Origin: Candidatus Allofournierella pullistercoris
GTDB lineage: Bacteria; Bacillota; Clostridia; Oscillospirales; Ruminococcaceae
Direction of reading: 5' to 3'
DNA: 43,429 bases
Assembly (NCBI GenBank): GCA_018883715.1
Contig: JAHLFP010000066.1
Span: forward strand, 1 to 43,429
Below are positions 7,966 through 16,157 of the stretch, piece after piece (position 1 is the stretch's first letter; each line of letters begins with the position of its first letter). A program made the translations under genes and the position numbers. Below the pieces are notes generated by a model that saw only the letters and a list, made by a program, of their open reading frames with translations, ran no database searches and was not told the origin of the DNA.

Positions 7966-8955
7966 TTATAGTACAACGCCTTTGATTAACAGCGAAATGG
8001 TTCCATCCGGTGCGTTGATGAACTCCACCACGTCGTTTTCCTTATAAAGAAGGCTGGTGGGGATTTTCATCTCGATGCCGCTTGCGGTTTTGATGGATTG
8101 GTACTCCATCTTTTTGATTTTGGCCGAGGGCACGGATACGGTTTCTTCCATGGGAAGGCTTGCGGTTTCCAGTTCGTCTGTAAAAGAGGAAACTGCCAGA
8201 GGGAATTCCTCCTGCAACCGCTCCTTAATTCGAGCCACTTCCAGCTCCCCTTCTCCTGCCACGGCTTCCTCACAGAAGATATTGGCAATCTGGCTGTCCA
8301 GCACCACTTCCTGCTCCGGATAGGCTTCTTTTACCGCCTGCTGGGCCGCTTTTTGCACCGTTTGCAGTTTCACACGCTCTGGTGTAGCTTGGGTGGACTG
8401 TAAAATACGGGTGGAAAGGTAAAAATCTTTCACACCGTCTATCTCGTACTTTTTTTCCACCAGTTTGATTGCACCATCTGCCAGGTTAATGATAACCGAC
8501 TCCTCCGCTTTTCCGCTGGCAGGCGGAAGAATCGTCCGCTGTTTAATCAGTGCATTGTAATGCTGACCCTCAATCTGCTGATAAAAATGGGCATAGGCTG
8601 TTTTGTAGTTCATCTTCAACAGTGCCAGGCATTCCTGTCCCTCGATGGTTGCATACAGTACCAGCAAATCCGCATTGGGGATAGCGGGATTCTGCCGCAT
8701 GGTTTCAAAGAACAGGCTTGCAATCTGTTTTGAGCATTGAACAAAATCCTCATTTTCATGAATCAAGGGCGGAAATGCTGAATCCTCCAGAAAGGAACAG
8801 TTCTTTACTGCATCGTTGGTATATGCTTTTTCCAGATGGGTGGCTAAGTAGTCTACGGTCTCCCCTTCCAGGTCCAGCAATCGGTCTGAAAACACCGGAG
8901 CACCTGCTCCAGAATCCAACACATGCACAATCGCCTTAAAAATCTCTAATTCCAA
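7966..8955 (-). CDS. 37-kDa nucleoid-associated protein (NdpA/YejK family)
   Basis: 329 residues. The overall pattern (N-terminal FKAIVHVLD, the LLKMNYKTAYAHFYQQI stretch, C-terminal IPTSLLYKENDVVEFINAPD then a beta hairpin) matches the NdpA/NA37 family, which binds double-stranded DNA in E. coli; the Firmicutes homologues have no settled role. Cytoplasmic, with no signal or membrane helix. The start is TTG at 8955, preceded by AGAAGGG nine bases upstream; no in-frame ATG gives a better N-terminus. Single gene with its own strong terminator. Confidence 0.8.
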   Translation of the reverse strand: MELEIFKAIVHVLDSGAGAPVFSDRLLDLEGETVDYLATHLEKAYTNDAVKNCSFLEDSAFPPLIHENEDFVQCSKQIASLFFETMRQNPAIPNADLLVLYATIEGQECLALLKMNYKTAYAHFYQQIEGQHYNALIKQRTILPPASGKAEESVIINLADGAIKLVEKKYEIDGVKDFYLSTRILQSTQATPERVKLQTVQKAAQQAVKEAYPEQEVVLDSQIANIFCEEAVAGEGELEVARIKERLQEEFPLAVSSFTDELETASLPMEETVSVPSAKIKKMEYQSIKTASGIEMKIPTSLLYKENDVVEFINAPDGTISLLIKGVVL

Positions 8956-9031
8956 TGGATGTTCCCTTCTTTCCTGCGTTTCTTAGGCTATTATATCGGA
9001 TTTTTGCCCAAAAGCATAGCCCTTTTATAGC

Positions 9032-9067
9032 AAAACCCCCGCTGCAACATCATGCAACGGGGGTTTT
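9032..9067. terminator. Bidirectional terminator between cohesin and NdpA genes
   Basis: Arms AAAACCCCCG (9032-9041) and CGGGGGTTTT (9058-9067), with an inner TGCA/TGCA pairing. It ends the M60-cohesin operon (stop at 9100) on the minus strand. Confidence 0.75.
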
Positions 9068-9099
9068 CGTGTTATGAACCGTTATCCGGAAAAATCGAC

Positions 9100-10137
9100 T
9101 TACTGTTCAGTAGGACGACGCATCAAGATAACAACCAAAGCTACCACAGCCAAAACAGCCACGACACCAGCTGCAATCAACAGCGGGTTCACAGAGGATT
9201 TCTCCTGCTGGGCGGTGGTCTCTTCGCTTTCGGGCTGGCTGCTGGAAGCGGGTTCTTCGGATGCAACCTCGCTGGAGGAAGCGGCAGGTTCACTGCTTGC
9301 TACCTCGCTGGAATCCACCACTTCACTGCTGGAAGAAGCAACGGGCTTTTTGCCAGTGCTGGGCTTCGCAGGTGCCACTGCTCCGCCAGTGCTGGGTACA
9401 ACAGCTGTACCAGACTGGTTGCTACCACCCTGTTCCTGGCTGGTTGCAGGTGCATTAGGGGTAGCAGTTGCTTCCGGGGTAGTTACACCGGGAGCGGGCG
9501 TTGCAGTTGCACCCGGCGCCGCGGTGGGAGCAGGAGTCTGCTGTACGCCGGGAGCGGGCGTTGCAGTAGCGGAAGGAGCAGAGGTGGGGGTTACTTCCGG
9601 CTGCTCAGGAGAAAGTTTGCCAGAGGTAAGTACGGTATTCTGCTGCTGCATGGTGGGGTACACAGTGCTAGTTCCACCGGAAATCAGAATCAAACCGGAG
9701 TGGTCATCCTTCTGCTCCATACCGCCTGCGGAAACGCTTACTTCCAGATAATCCTCATTGGTGCTGGTAACCTGGATGGTGCCCAAAGTTACAGTATCCT
9801 TGCTGAAAATGCTGTCCTCTGCACCTGCGACATACACAGTCAGAACCTGGTTGGACTCGTCATAGTCATACCGCTGGATGGTACCGGGGAGAGCCTCGTC
9901 AAAGACGAAGCTCACCTCGGCCTGATCCAGAGAACCTGCTACGACCTGAACATCCAGTTCCATCTGCAGAGCGTTAATGTCTTCACCAGCGCCACTGTTG
10001 TTCAGGGCAACAGTAACCTGTGCCTGATCGCCACTGGACTGGAAGGTGGTAGCAGCATCGGTGGCTGCCAACGCCTGAAGCGGCAGTGCCAAGGACAGCA
10101 ACAAAGCCGCACACAGACCTTTAATCTGTTTGTTCAT
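9100..10137 (-). CDS. Membrane-anchored cohesin protein
   Basis: 345 residues. Signal peptide 1-25 (core LCAALLLSLALPLQALAA). Residues ~28-150 form a single cohesin-like beta sandwich (QVTVALNNSGAGEDINALQM, TVTLGTIQVTS). A Pro/Thr/Ala then Ser/Glu linker (~165-310) contains a repeated ATATPAPGV unit, followed by a transmembrane helix (317-338) and a short basic tail MRRPTEQ. There is no LPXTG or SLH motif, so display would be by the membrane helix. RBS AAGGAG is six bases before the ATG. The gene follows the dockerin-bearing M60 protease gene by 32 bp with no terminator between. Cohesins bind dockerins in cellulosome-type complexes, so the simplest role is a one-site anchoring scaffoldin for the upstream enzyme and perhaps for others elsewhere. 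Binding is inferred, not shown. Confidence 0.85.
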   Translation of the reverse strand: MNKQIKGLCAALLLSLALPLQALAATDAATTFQSSGDQAQVTVALNNSGAGEDINALQMELDVQVVAGSLDQAEVSFVFDEALPGTIQRYDYDESNQVLTVYVAGAEDSIFSKDTVTLGTIQVTSTNEDYLEVSVSAGGMEQKDDHSGLILISGGTSTVYPTMQQQNTVLTSGKLSPEQPEVTPTSAPSATATPAPGVQQTPAPTAAPGATATPAPGVTTPEATATPNAPATSQEQGGSNQSGTAVVPSTGGAVAPAKPSTGKKPVASSSSEVVDSSEVASSEPAASSSEVASEEPASSSQPESEETTAQQEKSSVNPLLIAAGVVAVLAVVALVVILMRRPTEQ

Positions 10138-10169
10138 GGAATTCTCCTTTTATTTTGCAGGAATACCAA

Positions 10170-13100
10170 TTAAGAATTGGCAGTGATGGTCAGCTGGGGC
10201 AGCTCAGCAGGCAGGGTAGCCCACAGAGAGTCACTTACCAAGCGCTGGCCATTGTTGGTCTGGGCGTCATCCACACGGTACAGTTCCACACGAACCTTCT
10301 CGGGTTTTACTGCATCTGCATCAATCCAGTATACCCAGCGTCCGTCGGAGGTGTTAGCCAAATCGCCCTCTTCGGGTACAGGTGCCAGAATAATCTGGTT
10401 AGACTCGCCTACACCATTCTCGTCATAGCCCACAATCTTGCCGTCCTGGTCGTACAGGATCACTGCATTAAATGCAGGGTTGCCCTTGTAAGAACCAGTG
10501 AACACGATGGAACCGGCGGGAATGGTGTCGCCTTCGGTGCTGTAAACGTAATCCTTGCTCAGGATACCGATGCCATCTGCAAAGATTTCCACGTTGTCAC
10601 CGGTGGGGCCAAGCACGTCCAGCTCGGTGATGCTTACGGTGGTATCGGTCAAGAATACCAGACGCATTGCAGTTGCACCGCTGGTGCGCAGCCAGCCGTC
10701 CTCAGTGGTGAAGTAAACGGTGGAAGCACCAGTGCTTTCGATGCGGTTTACCTCGGTGGAAACTGCAGTCCACTCGCCGTTCTCCAACAGCTGAACCGCA
10801 AACTCGCCCTGGGGCAGAGTCTGGCCAGCAGCCAAGGTGAACTTAAAGCCGGTTACGCTCAGTTCCTTACCAAAGTTTATCTCAATGGTGGGCTGTTTGC
10901 CGTTGGCAGTACCCACGAAGGTGGTACCCAGGTTGTTGTCCACAATCAGGTCAATGGCGGATACAACAGTGGGCTGGTTGTTGGCGCCGGGGTTAAAGCC
11001 GTTGTCGGGGTTTTCTGCATCAGGTACCACAACGGTATCCTGAGTGGAAACCATGTTGGTGGTCACAGTCCAAGTGGACTTCTTGTGGCTACCGTCATGG
11101 GATACCTTCACTGCGTCAAGTTCCAGAACCGCGGACCGGTTGGTGAACTGGTCGATGGCCACAACCTGGTAGCTGAATACACGGTTGTTGATGGTGTTTA
11201 CAGTGTCGGTGAAGGAGGCAGAGCCGTCTGCATTTGCCAGAACAAAGCCCACGTTCTGAACCTCGCGCTGACCGCCAGAAATCATCACACGGTTGATTTC
11301 GTAGCCCAGCAGGCTGCTGGAAGCAGTGCCCTTGATGTCCAATTTCACCTGGTTTTGTGCCAGACCATTCTGCAAGCCACCCTGGGTTACAGTTACCTGG
11401 TCCTTGGTGACAACCTGCTTACCGGTAAAGGTCTCAGCAGAGGGGTTGTTGATGCGGAATGCCTGTGCATCGTCGTTGATGTAGAAGATTGCGCGGGTTT
11501 CAGCAGGCCACTGGCTCATGTAAGCGGCAGTCTCTGCGTCAATCTCCATGCCCCAACGGGTGAAGAACTCGGTCAAATCCTTCTGAGCGGCGGCACTTGC
11601 CAGACGCATCAGGTTCTGATCGGGTACATTGCTCAGGGTCAGTGCCACGCCATTTTCAGCAGCCACGGGAGCGGCGGCGGGAGTACGGGCGTAGGTATCC
11701 ACACGAGCAAAGAACAGGTTGGACACAACCTCGTCGTAAGTGTTAAAGGTCTTGTAGGTGAAGTAGTTGTCATAGGCCAGACGCAACTGCCAGTACATAC
11801 CCAGCTGGGTTGCTACGTTGGTGTCACGACCCAGAACACCGGAAGTCACCTTGTCATAGATTGCATCGTACTTAAAGCGGGTGCCGCTGGTGCCATAGGT
11901 GGCCATCTGTGCAAAGTAGTTGTTGGTAATCTCTGCCACAGCATAAGCGCCCTGGTTGATGTCGTGGCCAATTTCGTGACCAATACCCCAACCAAACAGG
12001 CTGCCGGAGATAAAGTTGCCCATGTCGTCAGCAACCAAAGGCTGTCCGCTGACAACACCAGGGATGGAGCCCCAAGCAATACCGATGTGGTTGCCGGAAG
12101 CGTACATGAACGCACCAGCAAACATGCGCATGAAGCGGATGTTCAGATGCTGAGAGGGTACACGGTTGATGGCGCTGGGTGCGTCCTCGGTCAGACCCTT
12201 GTGCTGATAGAACAGCAGAATCAGGTCGTCCATGGCCTGTACGCTGTTCACCAGATTCTGAGCCTTTTCCTCGGTGGTACCGGTTCCCAGACCTGCCAGA
12301 ACCTGCTTTGCGCTCAGAGAGTACAGCATGGTATCCGCCATAATCTCAGTTGCGCCCAGGATACACTCCTGCTGGTTGTAATCGTAGTGTACGTTTGCAT
12401 TGCTGCTGTTCTGGTGATGCTCTGCATGCTCCTGTTCCAGCTTTGCAACGTAGGCTTCCAGCTCCTGCACATAAGCGGTAGCCAGAGCCAGACGCTCTGC
12501 GGCATCCTCAACCTTGTACAGGTCCAGCATGGGGATGCGGTTGCCGCCCTCTACACGAACGCCATACTTGCTTTCGGTGCTCTGTCCAGCATAGTAAACA
12601 TACAGGGAGCCACCCTTTTCAAAGTCCTTGCTTACGATAGCAGGGATGGTTACAGTGTTTGCACCCACCTTCAGACGGGCAACCTGCTTCATAAAGCTGC
12701 CGGACTCTGCATTGTGCTGGGTTGCAACCAGATACAAATCGGTGTTTGCACCTACCTGCATATCGGGGTTACCAACATAGATGGTAACTTCCTCACCAGC
12801 GGCGGCTACAATGCCCAGAGGCTGCCAGGGGTTCAGGCCAGTGAAGCCCAGTTTGCCATCTGCATAGCCGGATACGTTGGGGCCCATAGCCTCGATATGC
12901 TGTACCTCGCTGAGAGCTGCTGCATTCTTGAATAGCGCAATGGCGGTATCCAGCTCACGACGCAACTGGGTGTAGTTGGGGTGCTTCTCCCCACTTTCTG
13001 CATCGGGGGTTTCCAGACGCACACTCAGCTCATCCAGCTGCTCCTGAGTCACATCGGAGCGGATGGTGGTGTGGTACTGGTCCTCGTACAGACCCATAAT

Positions 13101-15854
13101 GTCCTCACGGATGCTGTTGTAGCCGAAGAAGCGAATTTCGCCAATCTTCATGCCACGGATGTTGTACAGGTTGCTGAAGCCCAGCAATACCTTGCTGGTA
13201 TCAACCTGACGGTGGAAGGAAACATAGCCAAAGCGACGGTTGTTTTCATCCACCTTAATGGAAATGGTGTAGTCTTCCTTGGCAAGTTCAACACGGTTGC
13301 CGCTTGCATCCCAGTAGTACACCTTGGTGCCCAGGATGTTGCCGTTGGTGGGCTCTGCAAAGCTAAAGCCACCCAGCTGCAGTACCTGGTCAAACTCTAC
13401 CTGGATACCCCAGCTGCCTGCATGGTAAGAAACACCGAAGTCCCAGTCAGGGCTATAATAATAGGTACCTTGGTCGTTGTCGAACAGACCCAGTGCGGAA
13501 ACAGCATCACCTGCATCCAAGGGGCTGTCGATCATAGCACTACCGCCGGCTTCGCCGATGCGGTATGCGTCCTTAATGTGGCTGGTCAACTCGCCTACCT
13601 TACCCGGTTTGTTCAAGGTCAGGTAATTGGGCAGTTTTGCCTCCAGCAAGGAAACAGTCTTAGCGGTGGAAGGAATGGAGTGGGGGCCATCACCCAGGTC
13701 GTTGGTACCGTATACCACAACCTCGTACTCAGTGGCATCCTCTAGATTTTCCAGACGATAGCTGTTGGTAGCCAGACCGGTCACAGCCTGGATGTAATCC
13801 CCACCCTCTGTCTTCTTACGGTACAGAACGGTGTAGCTATCGGTATCCTTCATATCTTTCCAGCTCAACTGGATGTGCTTATAGCCGCCAGTTGCTTCCA
13901 GGTTATCCGGAGCATCCGGTAACTTGGTTACGATGGGGCTGGCCACAATCGCATCGGAGTAGGGGCTCTTCCAGCTGCCGTTTACGGAACGAACGCGGAT
14001 GGTGTAATCCTCGCCGTTTACCAGCATTTCGTTGTTCAGTTGGGTAATTGTCAGGCTGTTGGTGCTGCTGCGGATGACAACCGTAATGGGAGCCGCACCC
14101 TTCTTGATAGCACCTACTACCTCTACTTCGTAGCCGGTTACGTTGGCGGCAGCCTTCCAGCTCAGACGAATTTCCTTATCGCCAACCTGGGCAGCCAGAT
14201 CGGTGGGGATGTCCATTTCCGGCTCAGGGATACGCTCGTCCATGCCGTTCACGAACTCAACCTTGGAAATCTCAGCCAGGTTGTTGCTCTGAGTCTTGGT
14301 AATGGTCAGGGTAATCTTCTTAACCGCTACCTGCTTGCCAAAGTTCACCTCAACCTTGCCATCCACAACGAAGACGGTGGGGGTGGAGCGGAACAAGGAC
14401 AGCAGAGAGAAACTGCGAGCCTTGCTGGCTTCACTGAACGGAATGCTTTCGGTGGTGCCATCCTCCAACTCTACGGTAATAACACCCTCAGAGATGCCGT
14501 TGCCGCTGCCACTGCCGGAATCAATGGTGATACCGTCCATCTTGGCCTGAGTACCGTTATTGGTATTCTCTGCAAAGTTGAAGGTTACCTCAACCGGGTT
14601 TGCTTCGCTGATGGGCTGCTCGTCCACAGGCTGCAACACCACTGTGCCCTGCTGGTTCAGCAGTTCTTCCACAGAACCCTCGGTCATGTTGGTGCCTTCT
14701 GCTACGGTGGGCTTGATGACTTCATTGGAAACACGCTTCTCCACGCTGGAGTAAACTTCGTCCTTCTGCTGTTCCTCTTTGCCTTGCAGGTTGGATGCCA
14801 GATACTGCACATCCACCAGGTTTACCTCGCCATCGCCATTCAGGTCGGCCTGAACAGCGCCGCTGGCAACGCCGGCAATCACAGCATCCACGTCCTGGCT
14901 GTCCAGTACGCCATCCTGGTTTACGTCACCCAGACGCAGCATACCGCCATGGACATCGCCCTCAAACTGCACAGCGCCAGTGTAAACGGTTACACGGCTG
15001 TATGTACCAGTTTCCAGAACAACTTCCTGCGTATAGGTGGCAAATCCGGGAGCGGACACTACTACCTTGTAGCTTCCAGGCTCCAGAGAGCCAGTCTTCA
15101 AGTGAAGCTGTTCGCCCTCGTCGCTCTGTGCATTGGCGCTCAGGATGCCCTGAACTGCCTCTGCCACGGGTACGCCGTCCTTGTACACCTGCATGGTGAA
15201 GGTCACGTCCCGACCCATGGTCATGGCAGACTGCACCAGCAGTTCAACGCCTGCGGTGTTGTCGCCCAGAACGACCATCTCTTCCACGTTCTCCTCGGGT
15301 TCCTCTTCCTGTACTTCGGAAGTGCTGTCCGAATCTGGCTGGCTGGAAACCTCCTCAGAAGCAGAGCTGCTCTCGCTTACAGAGCTGCTGTCACTTGCGG
15401 ACTCACTTGCAACACTGTCCACAGCCTCGCTTACAGGCTGGCTGGAAGCAACCGTGCTGTCCACGGCACTGTCGGAAGTGCTTTCTGCTTCACTGGAAGC
15501 GGGTTCTTGGGGTTCCACCTGGCTTTCAGCCTCGCTGGAAGCAGGCTGGGAAGCATCGGCAGAATCGCTCTCTGGCTGGCTTTCCGAAGTTGCTTCCGGC
15601 TGACTTGCAACAGGCTGACTCTCCTCTTCTACCTGCACGTCGGAGGCAGAGGAGCTGTTAGAATCAGCATCGCTGGTCACTGCATCCAGCAAAGGCAGGG
15701 TGACTTGTTCCTGGTCGGCGGATTCACTGTCAGTGAGTACCACGCTGGAGGATACAACTTCGCCCTCGCTGGCTGCCAACGCAGGCAGAATTGCCTGTGT
15801 GGTAATAGAAGCGAGCATCGTGAACGCCATCAGATAGGCAATGATGGTTTTCAT
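10170..15854 (-). CDS. Secreted dockerin-bearing M60 (enhancin/mucinase-type) metallopeptidase
   Basis: 1,894 residues. The start at 15854 has AAGGA seven bases upstream and gives a clean signal peptide (MKTIIAYLMAFTMLASITTQ, cut near 28). Order: Ser/Glu/Gln linker (~34-195); a beta domain (~196-300); dockerin (308-358) with two EF-hand-like loops, DVNQDGVLDSQD and DLNGDGEVNLVD; two fibronectin-III-like domains (~548-735); discoidin-like domain (~745-912); the M60 region with HEIGH (1293-1297) and the glutamate ten residues on (HEXXH-X10-E, gluzincin zinc site, Glu1308); then FN3-like, second discoidin-like and C-terminal beta domains. M60 peptidases cut O-glycosylated mucin-type proteins, and discoidin modules usually bind glycans. 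It heads an operon with the cohesin gene. The dockerin is internal rather than terminal, which is unusual. Substrate and cohesin pairing are inferred. Confidence 0.9.
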   Translation of the reverse strand: MKTIIAYLMAFTMLASITTQAILPALAASEGEVVSSSVVLTDSESADQEQVTLPLLDAVTSDADSNSSSASDVQVEEESQPVASQPEATSESQPESDSADASQPASSEAESQVEPQEPASSEAESTSDSAVDSTVASSQPVSEAVDSVASESASDSSSVSESSSASEEVSSQPDSDSTSEVQEEEPEENVEEMVVLGDNTAGVELLVQSAMTMGRDVTFTMQVYKDGVPVAEAVQGILSANAQSDEGEQLHLKTGSLEPGSYKVVVSAPGFATYTQEVVLETGTYSRVTVYTGAVQFEGDVHGGMLRLGDVNQDGVLDSQDVDAVIAGVASGAVQADLNGDGEVNLVDVQYLASNLQGKEEQQKDEVYSSVEKRVSNEVIKPTVAEGTNMTEGSVEELLNQQGTVVLQPVDEQPISEANPVEVTFNFAENTNNGTQAKMDGITIDSGSGSGNGISEGVITVELEDGTTESIPFSEASKARSFSLLSLFRSTPTVFVVDGKVEVNFGKQVAVKKITLTITKTQSNNLAEISKVEFVNGMDERIPEPEMDIPTDLAAQVGDKEIRLSWKAAANVTGYEVEVVGAIKKGAAPITVVIRSSTNSLTITQLNNEMLVNGEDYTIRVRSVNGSWKSPYSDAIVASPIVTKLPDAPDNLEATGGYKHIQLSWKDMKDTDSYTVLYRKKTEGGDYIQAVTGLATNSYRLENLEDATEYEVVVYGTNDLGDGPHSIPSTAKTVSLLEAKLPNYLTLNKPGKVGELTSHIKDAYRIGEAGGSAMIDSPLDAGDAVSALGLFDNDQGTYYYSPDWDFGVSYHAGSWGIQVEFDQVLQLGGFSFAEPTNGNILGTKVYYWDASGNRVELAKEDYTISIKVDENNRRFGYVSFHRQVDTSKVLLGFSNLYNIRGMKIGEIRFFGYNSIREDIMGLYEDQYHTTIRSDVTQEQLDELSVRLETPDAESGEKHPNYTQLRRELDTAIALFKNAAALSEVQHIEAMGPNVSGYADGKLGFTGLNPWQPLGIVAAAGEEVTIYVGNPDMQVGANTDLYLVATQHNAESGSFMKQVARLKVGANTVTIPAIVSKDFEKGGSLYVYYAGQSTESKYGVRVEGGNRIPMLDLYKVEDAAERLALATAYVQELEAYVAKLEQEHAEHHQNSSNANVHYDYNQQECILGATEIMADTMLYSLSAKQVLAGLGTGTTEEKAQNLVNSVQAMDDLILLFYQHKGLTEDAPSAINRVPSQHLNIRFMRMFAGAFMYASGNHIGIAWGSIPGVVSGQPLVADDMGNFISGSLFGWGIGHEIGHDINQGAYAVAEITNNYFAQMATYGTSGTRFKYDAIYDKVTSGVLGRDTNVATQLGMYWQLRLAYDNYFTYKTFNTYDEVVSNLFFARVDTYARTPAAAPVAAENGVALTLSNVPDQNLMRLASAAAQKDLTEFFTRWGMEIDAETAAYMSQWPAETRAIFYINDDAQAFRINNPSAETFTGKQVVTKDQVTVTQGGLQNGLAQNQVKLDIKGTASSSLLGYEINRVMISGGQREVQNVGFVLANADGSASFTDTVNTINNRVFSYQVVAIDQFTNRSAVLELDAVKVSHDGSHKKSTWTVTTNMVSTQDTVVVPDAENPDNGFNPGANNQPTVVSAIDLIVDNNLGTTFVGTANGKQPTIEINFGKELSVTGFKFTLAAGQTLPQGEFAVQLLENGEWTAVSTEVNRIESTGASTVYFTTEDGWLRTSGATAMRLVFLTDTTVSITELDVLGPTGDNVEIFADGIGILSKDYVYSTEGDTIPAGSIVFTGSYKGNPAFNAVILYDQDGKIVGYDENGVGESNQIILAPVPEEGDLANTSDGRWVYWIDADAVKPEKVRVELYRVDDAQTNNGQRLVSDSLWATLPAELPQLTITANS

Positions 15855-15908
15855 GTTCTGATCCTTCATCCTTTCTTGTTTGCTGAAAAAAGTTCCAATC
15901 AGGCCACG

Positions 15909-15939
15909 TCTATCTCCTACCTTTTTGATAGGAGATAGA
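15909..15939 (-). promoter_or_regulatory. Leader hairpin in the M60 operon mRNA
   Basis: Inverted repeat CTATCTCCTA / TAGGAGATAG with nine bases between (11 pairs with the flanking T-A). It lies in the transcript leader about 20 nt after the predicted start and ~55 nt before the ATG. It could be an operator for a dimeric regulator or an mRNA stem. One arm contains a ribosome-binding-like UAGGAG. Confidence 0.6.
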
Positions 15940-15964
15940 TAGACCGCCCGATTTAGCACACTCT

Positions 15965-15993
15965 ATTATATCAGCTTTCCAGACAAAAGACAA
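15965..15993 (-). promoter_or_regulatory. Promoter of the M60-cohesin operon
   Basis: On the minus strand TTGTCT (15988-15993), 17-bp spacer, perfect TATAAT (15965-15970). Transcription would start near 15958. Confidence 0.75.
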
Positions 15994-16157
15994 CGATTCT
16001 TACCTATCTTTTACGCCAAATTTTGGCTTTATTCCGCCGTCCGATTGGTCAAATTACACTGTTTTACTCTTATTTTGCGAATTCGGTAATTTTTTATCAG
16101 ATTTCCCCATCTTAAATCCATAAACCCTCTTTCCATAAGGAATTTTACCATAACAGC

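Noticed and set aside
9100..9160. LPXTG-type sortase anchor on the cohesin protein
   Set aside because: The C-terminus has a helix and basic tail, but no LPXTG-like motif before it.
10155..12935. Very long open frame on the plus strand (926 codons) opposite the M60 gene
   Set aside because: It is the reverse-strand shadow of a long gene with strong codon bias; composition and lack of any domain, RBS or promoter argue against coding. The same holds for 14040-15938 (+), 9052-10173 (+) and 20252-21622 (+).
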